A stretch of DNA of 8,377 nt from Lachnospiraceae bacterium (GCA_017475845.1 JAFVEU010000139.1:1-8377); one strand, 5' to 3'. Counted from the stretch's first letter, positions 1-6,595 are shown. Program-made: numbers and translations. The notes: generated by a model from the sequence alone, not told the origin.

Positions 1-485
1 ACCACGCTTCCGGCTCCGATCTTGGTGTTCTCTCCTATGGTAAAGGATCCCAAAACCTTGGCTCCTACGGACACCATTACATTGTCCTTCAGGGTGGGAT
101 GCCTCTTTCCCTTCTCCTTACCCGTACCTCCCAGGGTAACTCCCTGATAAAGGGTCACGTTATTGCCGATCTCCGTGGTCTCTCCCACCACCACTCCCGA
201 GCCGTGGTCGATGAAAAAGCCCTTTCCGATCTTCGCTCCGGGATGTATCTCTATCCCCGTGCGGTTCCTCGCTATCTGGGATATGAGTCTTGCGATGAAA
301 TAATGCTTTTTTTCATAAAAGACATGGGCCACCCTGTAGGCAAGCACAGCCCAGAAGCTCGCATATAAAAAGACCTCCCACTTATTGTGGATGGCGGGGT
401 CTCTTTCACGGACCACCTTTATCTCCTCTTCTATGTATTTCCTTATGAAATTAACATCCTTTTTTGCAGCAGTTAAAGCATCCAT
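1..485 (-). CDS. cysE: Serine O-acetyltransferase (CysE), 3' end cut by window edge
   Basis: CysE transfers an acetyl group from acetyl-CoA to L-serine, giving O-acetylserine, the precursor of cysteine, in the cytoplasm. The visible 161 residues have a helical N-terminal part (about 1-75) followed by left-handed beta-helix hexapeptide repeats. Family motifs are clear: GIEIHPGAKIG (77-87), FIDHGSGVVVGE (91-102) with catalytic His94, TLGGTGKEKGKRHP (117-130) and KIGAGSV at the cut edge. Glu79 stands where the E. coli enzyme has Asp143 of its catalytic pair; the GIEIHP form is familiar from Gram-positive CysE proteins. The ATG at 485-483 is the only usable start near the N-terminus and has an AGGGG Shine-Dalgarno nine bases upstream, inside ispF. 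It therefore overlaps the end of ispF by 35 bases, which suggests coupled translation. The C-terminus and anything after it (often cysS in Clostridia) lie outside the window. Confidence 0.95.
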   Translation of the reverse strand, partial: MDALTAAKKDVNFIRKYIEEEIKVVRERDPAIHNKWEVFLYASFWAVLAYRVAHVFYEKKHYFIARLISQIARNRTGIEIHPGAKIGKGFFIDHGSGVVVGETTEIGNNVTLYQGVTLGGTGKEKGKRHPTLKDNVMVSVGAKVLGSFTIGENTKIGAGSV

Positions 486-969
486 AATCCATTTCCCCTG
501 CTCTGGTAAGGAGGCATACCGCTTCGGCGGCTATCCCTTTGCCCTCGCCCGTGAAACCCATTCCTTCTTCGGTGGTGGCCTTGATATTCACCTGATCCCT
601 GTCAAGCCCCAGCACCTCCGCCACGTTTTCACACATCTTCTCAATATAGGGCCTCATTTTCGGCCTCTCCGCGATAATAGTGGCATCTATATTGCAGATA
701 TAGTATCTCTCTTCGTCTATAAGCTCTCCCGTCTTCCGGAGAAGCTCCATGGAATCCGCGCCCTTAAACCTTTCGTCCGTATCCGGGAAATGGAGTCCTA
801 TGTCCCCCAGTGCAGCAGCTCCCAGCAGTGCATCCATGATGGCATGGAGCAGTACATCGGCGTCCGAATGGCCGAGAAGCCCTTTTTCAAAGGGGATATT
901 TACCCCGCCAATGATAAGGGGCCTTCCCTCCTTAAGAGCGTGAACATCATAACCTTTTCCTATCCTCAT
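451..969 (-). CDS. ispF: 2-C-methyl-D-erythritol 2,4-cyclodiphosphate synthase (IspF)
   Basis: IspF converts 4-diphosphocytidyl-2-C-methylerythritol 2-phosphate to the 2,4-cyclodiphosphate with release of CMP, in the MEP isoprenoid pathway. It is a soluble trimer. Metal ligands are visible: Asp8 and His10 in GYDVH, and His42 in VLLHAIMDALLGA. Also present are the flexible-loop motif HFPDTDERFKG (60-70) and the nucleotide-binding stretch ATTEEGMGFTGEGKGIAAEA (131-150). Start ATG at 969-967 overlaps the TGA of the upstream glycosidase gene as ATGA, with AGGA at 983-980 as a possible ribosome site. At 172 residues it is about 13 longer than the E. coli enzyme. The extra tail, GEMDYGCFNCCKKGC, holds four cysteines in its last nine residues and is encoded where the gene overlaps cysE. 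No IspD is seen next to it. Confidence 0.96.
   Translation of the reverse strand: MRIGKGYDVHALKEGRPLIIGGVNIPFEKGLLGHSDADVLLHAIMDALLGAAALGDIGLHFPDTDERFKGADSMELLRKTGELIDEERYYICNIDATIIAERPKMRPYIEKMCENVAEVLGLDRDQVNIKATTEEGMGFTGEGKGIAAEAVCLLTRAGEMDYGCFNCCKKGC
495..499 (-). promoter_or_regulatory. Shine-Dalgarno of cysE, inside ispF
   Basis: The minus strand reads AGGGG here, followed by nine bases and then the ATG of cysE (485-483). The site lies within the last codons of ispF, so ribosomes finishing ispF pass over it. It supports the start chosen for cysE despite the 35-base overlap. Confidence 0.6.
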
Positions 970-2347
970 ATACCCTCTATCCTGCTCTTTAATGTAAGTA
1001 TCCGGCTTACGGAAGCGTTTATCCTGTCCTCTCCTATCTCTCCGGACTGAACCGCGGATAACACCGCATTATAGGCTCCCTCAAAGTCCCCGGGGAGAAG
1101 GAGCATGTCCACTCCCGCCTTCAATGCGTTGACAGCAGCTTCACCGCTTTCATAGCGGCTTTTTACCGCCCGGGCTTCAAGAGCGTCGGTAATGATGACC
1201 CCGTTATATTTAAGCTCTCCTCTCAGATAATCCGTGATCATCATGACAGACATGGATGCAGGCGTATCGTCGCCAGTGATCTGAGGGTAGGAAGCGTGTC
1301 CCGCCATTATCATCATTTCAGATCCTGACTTTACAGCGTCGGTAAAGGGTAAAAGGTCATTGCTTATAAGCTCCTCCGTGGAAACCTCTATGCTGACCTT
1401 TTCAAGATCCGTATTGGCGGAAGCTCTTCCCAGGCCGGGAAAATGCTTGTAGCATGCTATGACGCCTTCGCTGTTCAGGCCTTCCGTATACTTTCCCGCC
1501 ATATCCGAGACCAGGGAGGGGTCACTTCCGAAGGACCTGTCTCCCGGGGAGGGAGCGTTTCCTTCCTTTACATCGGCGACCGGTGCAAGATCCACATTGA
1601 AGCCCAGCTCCTTAAGATAATGTCCTATATGGCTGCCGGCCTCCCGGGCCTTATCACTGTCAGCCCCCGAGCCGATATGCTCCATGGTGTCTGTATTTTC
1701 AACGGCAAATTCCGGATTTGAAGCGATCCTCGTAACGCTTCCCCCTCTTCATCAACTGCCAGAAAAAGAGGGATGCCGCCGTTTTCCTTTGCAAATTCTG
1801 CGGTATTTTTCAATAATGCCGAGGTTTGATCCGGATCGATCAGATTCTTTGAGAAATAGATAATGCCGCCCACATGGTATTTTTCCAGAGCCGCCTTTGT
1901 GGCGTCCCCGCCCTTTGTTACGGTATCCACCATGGTCAGCTGCTCCGGTCTTACGAAAAAGAGCTGAGAAACCTTATCCTCCAGGCTCATGCCGGCGATG
2001 ATATCCTCTATCTCCAGTGCACTGGCCGTTCTTTCGTCATTCTTTACCACTTCTTCGTACTGCTCCTCTATATCGGTCCCGGGAAGCGGTTCGGCCTGAG
2101 GCTCAGCCTCTTTATCCGGAGGTGCCGCAAGTCCGGAGGCTGTTATCTCCACTGTAGCCTCCGTGCTTTCCTCCGTGCCCTCTTTAGCGGCAGTGCCTAT
2201 GCCGGTGCTTTTCTTTAACGCCGCCACAGCGGTAAAGATCCCGATAAACAGAAGAAAAAGCAGAGCGGAAAGCAGGACCGCAGAAGTTATTATGGCTGCA
2301 AGCCTTTTCCTTACTATCCTTTTATGCTTATCCTGATCTCTGCTCAA
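966..2347 (-). pseudogene. NagZ-like family 3 glycoside hydrolase, membrane-anchored, frameshifted
   Basis: GH3 beta-N-acetylhexosaminidase-like protein, expected outside the membrane and acting on cell-wall or other N-acetylhexosaminides. Start is TTG at 2347-2345: an in-frame TAA lies two codons upstream, and AAGGGA sits nine bases before it. Residues 1-16 are basic; about 17-44 form one transmembrane segment (signal anchor); about 45-110 are a Thr/Glu/Pro-rich linker; the TIM barrel starts near 113. The frame breaks after residues VDEEG (198-202), in five Gs at 1745-1741. With one added G the protein reads DEEGGSVTRI and continues to 460 residues, through APVADV, KHFPGLG (301-307), AGHASYP and the nucleophile motif ITDAL (Asp388). 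As written, the first frame runs on to a stop at 1625, giving 240 residues. The second half's only early ATG (1685) has no ribosome site, so separate translation is unlikely. NTD at 312-314 replaces the usual DSH dyad. It could be a sequencing indel, a true mutation or recoding; the family call is firm. Confidence 0.88.
1741..1745 (-). other. Frameshift site: G5 run, one base short
   Basis: On the minus strand the run reads GAGGGGGAAGC. Six Gs instead of five would restore the conserved GH3 motif DEEGG.V.R and join the two open frames without a gap. Both flanking frames keep family-specific sequence right up to this point: LAVDEEG before it and SVTRIASNPEF after it. The break is therefore placed to within a few bases. 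Confidence 0.85.
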
Positions 2348-2356
2348 TATTTATCA

Positions 2357-2362
2357 TCCCTT
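2357..2362 (-). promoter_or_regulatory. Shine-Dalgarno deciding a TTG start for the GH3 gene
   Basis: Minus-strand AAGGGA overlaps the TAA stop of the upstream 228-residue gene and is followed by nine bases and the TTG. An ATG at 2357-2355 lies in the wrong frame and touches the Shine-Dalgarno, so it cannot be the glycosidase start. The next in-frame Met (residue 120) would lose the membrane anchor and the start of the barrel. Confidence 0.6.
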
Positions 2363-3047
2363 ATTCCTGAACCAGATAGAGATACATTACATTCTGCCCG
2401 TTCTCCTGGGTCGAGTCGTCCATTACATAGCCGTAGCGGAAGCGGGCCTTCTCCGTAAGCTTTTCCACCTTGTTGCACCTTAGACCTTCAAGGGAAGAGC
2501 CGTCCTTGAACATGATGTCCACGAAATAGTCGCACATAAGGTCATGTTCGTTCTTTCTGGTGGTCTTTATCATGAAGTTCTTAAAGGCCACATAGTTTTC
2601 TTCGCCGTTATCCCAGAATTCCTTTATGTCCTTAATGGTCTCCACCACATATTTAACATCCTTTTCCGGTCTGGTACCGTCACCCATGGTATCAAAATAG
2701 TCCTGTTCGGGATCAAAGCCCTGCATGTTAAGCTTCTTTAACGGATCATCCGGTTCCGAGGGAGCGGCCTCTGTGGAAGCCTCCTCGGTGGAAGCTGCCT
2801 CGGTTGCTGCTTCCTTTACTTCTGTTTCCTTTGCCGTTGTTTCCTTTGCCGCTGTTTCGGCAGGAGGAGCCTGGGGGGCAGGTGCGGCAGCCACCGGGGC
2901 TGCGTCAGCAGAAACCGCTGCTGACGAAACACTGTCATTTCCCGCGTTTTTCATATCTTCATTTAGCAAGCTCTTCAGTGTGAAGACAAATATCAGCGCC
3001 AAACATGCAAATACGACTATTCCTGCTACTACTTTTCCAACACTCAT
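2361..3047 (-). CDS. Membrane-anchored protein of unknown function, Ala/Thr/Glu/Lys-rich linker
   Basis: I do not recognise the family. The 228 residues fall into three parts. There is an N-terminal membrane segment (about 5-24) with only Lys5 before it. A low-complexity linker follows (about 38-103), made of Ala/Pro and then five-residue repeats such as AAKET, TAKET, ASTEE and ASTEA. The C-terminal domain (about 104-228) is mixed and charged, with YVVETIKDIKEFWDNGEENY, CDYFVDIMFKDGSSLEGLRC and the end NVMYLYLVQE; it reads like a small alpha/beta fold. Cys172 and Cys191 could pair if exported. The most likely topology is a signal anchor with the C-terminal domain outside the cell. The start has AAGGAG upstream, at a rather long 14 bases. 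It ends 13 bases before the GH3 gene, which has the same anchor-linker-domain plan, so a shared job at the cell surface is plausible but unproven. Confidence 0.75.
   Translation of the reverse strand: MSVGKVVAGIVVFACLALIFVFTLKSLLNEDMKNAGNDSVSSAAVSADAAPVAAAPAPQAPPAETAAKETTAKETEVKEAATEAASTEEASTEAAPSEPDDPLKKLNMQGFDPEQDYFDTMGDGTRPEKDVKYVVETIKDIKEFWDNGEENYVAFKNFMIKTTRKNEHDLMCDYFVDIMFKDGSSLEGLRCNKVEKLTEKARFRYGYVMDDSTQENGQNVMYLYLVQE
2766..2852 (-). repeat. Degenerate 15-base tandem repeats in the linker
   Basis: Codons for residues 66-94 of the 228-residue protein form imperfect five-codon units: AAKET, TAKET, EVKEA, then (after ATEA) ASTEE and ASTEA. The first two units differ only in the first codon (GCG or ACG, then GCAAAGGAAACA). 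The last two share GCTTCCAC at their 5' ends. This looks like expansion by duplication of a flexible linker and may vary in length between strains. Confidence 0.6.
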
Positions 3048-3096
3048 GATCTGAAACGACTCTCCTTGATATCCTGATATTTACTGCGTTCAAAAG

Positions 3097-4362
3097 CTAC
3101 TCTGACAGTACCGCGATCTTTGATACCTCATAATCCAGTATCTCCACCGTCTCCCTTGTCCTGTCGGCTTCTTCCACAATGCTTGCGGACTTATTTCTTA
3201 TATTCTCCGTGTTGAGAGCTATCATATTTGTGCTCTCCGCTCCCGCCTGGGAAGCATCGTTTATCCCGTCTATGCTCGATAAGATACCCATGATACCGGA
3301 ATGGAGCTCCGATGCGGTATCGGAGAAACCGGAAACCAGGGAATCCATATAACGGACATCCTTGCCGTACTGTTCCGTGGTCTCGCTGAAATCCTTAAGC
3401 ATTTCAGCCACATCCGTTTCCACAAAGGACAGAAGCTTTTCCGAATCCTCGGACAGATTCCCAACGGACCCGGTCACCGCCTGGGTCACGTTCTGGATCT
3501 TAACCACGGCTTCCTTGCTCTGCTCTGCCAGATTCCTTATCTCTTCCGCCACTACCGCAAAGCCTCTTCCGGCCTCTCCCGCGCTGGCCGCCTCTATGGC
3601 CGCGTTCAGTGCCAGAAGATTGGTCTCGTTGGTTATGGCCATGATGGACTCCGTAAGTACCCCTATCTCGCTGACTACCTTTGCATCCTCCAGAGCCTTT
3701 GACAGTCTTCCGCTTATCTCACTGCTAAGCATCCGGACATTTTTCTGACGCTCATTGGTCTCTTCCGCTGTCTGCACGGAGCGGTCATAGATCAGCTTGA
3801 CCTCCCTGGCTCCTTCCTCGGCCCTTTTAGCCATATCCTCGGTAGAAGCCCTTATGAGCTCCGAGGTATCCTTTATATCTGCGGCGGAAGCGGCAGTCTC
3901 ATCCATTCCCGAGGCAAGTGCCCCTGCCGAAGCGGAAACATCCTGTATGCTGTCATTGAGCTCACAGACACTCTCATTTATGCTCTCCACCGCTTCCTCT
4001 ATATCGTCAGCCTGCTTCTTAACGGCTCCGATAAGGGCGCCTACGCTCAGCTTCATTTCCTTTAGGCTGCTGCCCAGATTTCCGAAGTCATCCTGTCTCT
4101 CTTTAAGTTCCTCGGGAAGATCCTGGGTAAAATTACCCGTGGACATCCTCTCTATATAGTCTATGCTGATCCTCATTGCCTTACTGATATTTGCGGTAAT
4201 AAAGACAGCTGCAAGTATCTGCAGGATGATAAGGACTATCCCGGTGATCACGGAAACGGTATCGTCGGCATCGGTGACATCCATGATAACAAGGATAACA
4301 GCACTCAACGCACCTAAAATACTAAGTATTATCAGTTTTACTCGAATAGGAAGCTGATCCAT
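3097..4362 (-). CDS. Methyl-accepting chemotaxis protein with minimal extracellular part
   Basis: MCPs relay signals to the CheA-CheW kinase complex. This 421-residue protein has two transmembrane segments (about 8-28 and 36-57) joined by only about seven residues (TDADDTV). A HAMP-like stretch follows (about 58-112), including the IDYIERMSTGNFTQDLPEE region, then a long coiled-coil signalling domain. The hairpin tip is unmistakable (about 241-281: AITNETNLLALNAAIEAASA, GEAGRGFAVVAEEIRNLAEQ). No periplasmic or PAS/GAF sensor domain is present, and the C-terminus (IAVLSE) has no CheR-binding pentapeptide tether. The start ATG has GGAGG eight bases upstream. A SigA-type promoter sits directly upstream, so this gene probably begins the transcription unit that runs on toward cysE. 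No che or flagellar genes are in the window. It may sense through the membrane, through its HAMP region or through a partner protein. Confidence 0.93.
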   Translation of the reverse strand: MDQLPIRVKLIILSILGALSAVILVIMDVTDADDTVSVITGIVLIILQILAAVFITANISKAMRISIDYIERMSTGNFTQDLPEELKERQDDFGNLGSSLKEMKLSVGALIGAVKKQADDIEEAVESINESVCELNDSIQDVSASAGALASGMDETAASAADIKDTSELIRASTEDMAKRAEEGAREVKLIYDRSVQTAEETNERQKNVRMLSSEISGRLSKALEDAKVVSEIGVLTESIMAITNETNLLALNAAIEAASAGEAGRGFAVVAEEIRNLAEQSKEAVVKIQNVTQAVTGSVGNLSEDSEKLLSFVETDVAEMLKDFSETTEQYGKDVRYMDSLVSGFSDTASELHSGIMGILSSIDGINDASQAGAESTNMIALNTENIRNKSASIVEEADRTRETVEILDYEVSKIAVLSE

Positions 4363-4402
4363 AGTCCCCTCCTCCGCGATCAGGCCACTACAATGAAATT
4401 AC

Positions 4403-4431
4403 ATTTTAGCATATATACGGGCTTTTGGGAA
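4403..4431 (-). promoter_or_regulatory. Predicted SigA promoter with extended -10, upstream of the MCP gene
   Basis: Minus strand: -35 TTCCCA (4431-4426, four of six to consensus), a 17-base spacer, and -10 TAAAAT (4408-4403, five of six) preceded by TGC as an extended -10. Transcription would start near 4396, leaving a leader of about 35 bases before the MCP ATG at 4362. It fits the only clear gap between the PanE-like gene and the MCP gene. It does not look like a motility-sigma promoter. Predicted by eye only. Confidence 0.55.
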
Positions 4432-4434
4432 CTA

Positions 4435-5355
4435 TCAGAGATATGCACTTTCGATCTTAAGGACCCTTTTATAAAGAAATTCATTGGCTGGTACGGGTAT
4501 GCCCCACTTCCTTCCCAGATCCTTTACCACACCGGCAAACATTTCCACTTCGGATCTTTTCTTGTCCAGCCGGTCCTGGCTCATGGAGGGAAAGGCATTG
4601 GGGTCCATTCCTTCCAGAAGCTCCAGATAATACATGAGATCATCTTCGGTAAGGAGAACTCTCTCCGCTCTTGCCACCAGCATGACCTCCCTCATGGCAC
4701 TTATCATCACCATCCTGGCTTCGCTTCCCTCCGAAAGGGCTCCCCCGTATCCGGTACCGAATACCATGCAGGTCTGATTCACGCCGCAGTTCAGCATAAA
4801 CTTTCCCCACATGCTTTTTAAGATATCATTTTCCACACTGTAGGGGACATGTACGGTCTCGAAAAACTCCTCCAGCCTTTCAAGCCTTTCGGACATTTCC
4901 CTTTTTGTGATCCCGATCAGGATCTCTCCGGTCTTAGAACAGGTCACTTCCGTTCCGTGATGCGTGGCCTCCATTCCCTGTGCCACGGCGTAGACTATCC
5001 TGTCGGCACCGTATCTTTCCGCGATGGTCTCTTCGCTGTCGATCCCGTTCATGAGAGAGATTATGGTGCTCCTCTTTCCCACGGAGGTGGAAATGGTGTC
5101 CAGCGCTCCGGGCAGATCGTCATACTTCACCGCGACTATCACCAGATCGGCGGCAAAGGCATTTTCCGGAGGAGAGAGCCTGAAATTCACCCTTTCGGAA
5201 TTTACATGGAACTCCTCCTTCCTATGGATCTCATATCTCTCTTTATCCATGACAAAGGTAACCCTGTCATAACCTGCGTGATCAGCGATGATCTTTCCGA
5301 AGGTCATGCCCAGGGCACCCATGCCGATGATATTTACGGTCTCGATCTTTTTCAT
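4435..5355 (-). CDS. Ketopantoate reductase (PanE/ApbA) family protein
   Basis: This family reduces 2-dehydropantoate to pantoate with NADPH, on the route to pantothenate and coenzyme A, in the cytoplasm. The 306 residues match the usual length of about 300. The N-terminal Rossmann domain shows GMGALG (11-16), DLVIVAVK (70-77) and LMNGI (101-105, with Asn103). The C-terminal helical domain shows the WGKFMLNCGVNQ region, with Lys185 at the position of the catalytic lysine, and PSMSQDRLDKKRSEVE (256-271), where Glu269 matches the substrate-binding glutamate of E. coli PanE. All key residues are present. The start overlaps the preceding stop as ATGA with only a weak ribosome site, so translation is probably coupled to the upstream gene. 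No panB, panC or panD is nearby. Many genomes carry several members of this family, so another 2-oxoacid substrate is possible. A gene symbol is withheld for that reason. Confidence 0.88.
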   Translation of the reverse strand: MKKIETVNIIGMGALGMTFGKIIADHAGYDRVTFVMDKERYEIHRKEEFHVNSERVNFRLSPPENAFAADLVIVAVKYDDLPGALDTISTSVGKRSTIISLMNGIDSEETIAERYGADRIVYAVAQGMEATHHGTEVTCSKTGEILIGITKREMSERLERLEEFFETVHVPYSVENDILKSMWGKFMLNCGVNQTCMVFGTGYGGALSEGSEARMVMISAMREVMLVARAERVLLTEDDLMYYLELLEGMDPNAFPSMSQDRLDKKRSEVEMFAGVVKDLGRKWGIPVPANEFLYKRVLKIESAYL

Positions 5356-5687
5356 AATTTCCAGCAGTCTTTAAGGGCTACCTTTTTGCCGTTTAAGATG
5401 CAGTATCCTTCCGTAGGTTCCTCATGAACTATATAACGGGGTACCCTCTCTCCGTGGTCATGGCCGTACTGTCCTTCACAGGTGATGTCCTTTGACTTCG
5501 GGATCCTGTGACCGTCACCGGCAACCGTGGGTTTATATGCCGGTTTAGCCGGCTTGACGGGCGGTGTGGAGGGTTTGTTTATGGTGGTGGGATGCATCCC
5601 CGGCCTTGATTTTAAGTTCTTCCTGCTCTTTACCGCTATGACACAGACGATAATGACCCAGAAGACGACCATTATAAGTGCTTCCAT
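5352..5687 (-). CDS. Small single-pass membrane protein of unknown function
   Basis: Not a family I recognise. The 111 residues start with a membrane segment (about 3-19) ending in the basic stretch KSRKNLKSR. A Pro/Lys-rich linker (about 29-56) follows, then a short C-terminal domain with C70, H76, H78, H88, C96 and C108 (motifs CEGQYGHDHGE, EGYCILNG and ALKDCWKL). The Cys/His set could bind a metal or form a disulfide. The basic residues after the membrane segment suggest the C-terminal domain faces the cytoplasm by the positive-inside rule, which favours metal binding over disulfides. The ATG has AAGGAG ten bases upstream and shares one base with the SPFH stop (TAATG). Its own stop overlaps the PanE-like start. 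Tight coupling suggests it works with the SPFH protein. It does not resemble NfeD, the usual slipin partner. Confidence 0.75.
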   Translation of the reverse strand: MEALIMVVFWVIIVCVIAVKSRKNLKSRPGMHPTTINKPSTPPVKPAKPAYKPTVAGDGHRIPKSKDITCEGQYGHDHGERVPRYIVHEEPTEGYCILNGKKVALKDCWKL

Positions 5688-6595
5688 TATTTAAGGATCT
5701 CCTTGAATCCCGCTGCCAGTCCCGCGAATTTCTGTATCTCGCTGGGAATGATTATCTTTGTGGCCTGTCCGTCAGCAGCAGCCTGGAAAGCTTCCAGGGA
5801 CTTGATCTTTATTACGGACTCGTCGGCTCCCGCTTCCTTTATCATGCGGATACCGTCTGCATTGGCCTGCTGTATGTTCCTTATGGCTTCAGCCTTACCT
5901 TCGGCTTCCTTTATCTCCTTTTCCCTCTCAGCCTCTGCGGCGAGGATGGTAGCCATCTTCTTTGCTTCGGCTTCCAGTACTGCGGATTCCTTGTTACCCT
6001 GGGCTGTGAGGATCATGGACTGCTTCTCACCTTCTGCGGTAAGGATCACCGCCCTCTTCTCTCTTTCAGCCTTCATCTGCTTCTCCATGGCTTCCTGAAT
6101 GGCCTTGGGAGGAGTGATGTTCTTTAATTCAACCCTGTTCACCTTGATCCCCCAGGGATCGGTGGCCTCATCAATGGCGGTGAGCATCTTGGAATTAATG
6201 GTCTCCCTGGAAGTCAGAGTGTCATCCAACGTCATGTCACCGATGATGTTACGAAGGGTGGTGGCTGTCAGATTCTCCATAGCCATAATGGCATTTTCAA
6301 CACCGTAGGTATAGGCCTTGGGATCCCTTATCATGAAGTAGACAACGGAGTCTATCATCATTGTTACATTATCCTTTGTGATAACGGGCTGGGGAGCAAA
6401 ATCCGCAACCTGCTCCTTTAAGGTCACCTTCCTTGCCACTCTGTCGATGAAGGGGATAAGTATGTGGGGTCCCGCCCCCAGGGTCGCGCAGTATCTTCCA
6501 AGCCTCTCTATTATGTAGGCGTGGGCCTGAGGCACGATCTTGATATTTAAGATCAGTATCAGAAGTATTATCGCGATCAGAATAAGCAGTACCAT
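5687..6595 (-). CDS. SPFH/band 7 (stomatin-like, slipin/QmcA type) membrane protein
   Basis: SPFH proteins form large membrane-attached oligomers linked to membrane microdomains and to control of membrane proteases. The 302 residues have an N-terminal membrane segment (about 2-19). The band 7 domain starts at IVPQAHAYIIERLGRY (20-35) and includes PFIDRVARKVTLKEQV, QPVITKDNVTMMID and ITPPKAIQEAMEKQMKAERE (160-179). A long Ala/Glu/Lys coiled coil (about 170-240) repeats AEGEKQ, AQGNKE and EAEGKAEA units, as is usual for stomatins. A hydrophobic C-terminal stretch (about 288-298) also fits the family. Length and layout match the QmcA/slipin group. The ATG at 6595-6593 has AAGGAG ten bases upstream. 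The usual NfeD partner is not adjacent; the next gene is a different small membrane protein joined by a one-base overlap. Confidence 0.93.
   Translation of the reverse strand: MVLLILIAIILLILILNIKIVPQAHAYIIERLGRYCATLGAGPHILIPFIDRVARKVTLKEQVADFAPQPVITKDNVTMMIDSVVYFMIRDPKAYTYGVENAIMAMENLTATTLRNIIGDMTLDDTLTSRETINSKMLTAIDEATDPWGIKVNRVELKNITPPKAIQEAMEKQMKAEREKRAVILTAEGEKQSMILTAQGNKESAVLEAEAKKMATILAAEAEREKEIKEAEGKAEAIRNIQQANADGIRMIKEAGADESVIKIKSLEAFQAAADGQATKIIIPSEIQKFAGLAAGFKEILK

Noticed and set aside
451..520. T-box or other riboswitch before cysE, as expected for some clostridial cysteine genes.
   Set aside because: The cysE start lies inside ispF, so there is no leader in which such an element could fit.
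385..1050. Long plus-strand open frames, such as 385-1050, 4849-5427 and 7339-8118.
   Set aside because: They lie antisense to clearly recognised genes (ispF, the PanE-like gene, the hybrid kinase), show no family motifs, and are mirror frames of coding sequence.
2725..3054. Plus-strand Ser/Ala-rich open frame that looks like a repeat protein.
   Set aside because: It is the mirror of the Ala/Thr/Glu repeat linker on the minus strand, where the membrane segment, ribosome site and operon position all favour the minus-strand reading.
3069..3080. Small inverted repeat ATATC-CT-GATAT upstream of the 228-residue gene.
   Set aside because: Only five bases per arm in AT-rich sequence beside the Shine-Dalgarno; easily chance. 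No second copy was seen at other promoters in the window.
4405..4446. GCATAT / ATATGC arms flanking the end of the PanE-like gene and the MCP promoter.
   Set aside because: Six-base AT-rich arms about 28 bases apart, with no T run; not a convincing terminator or operator.
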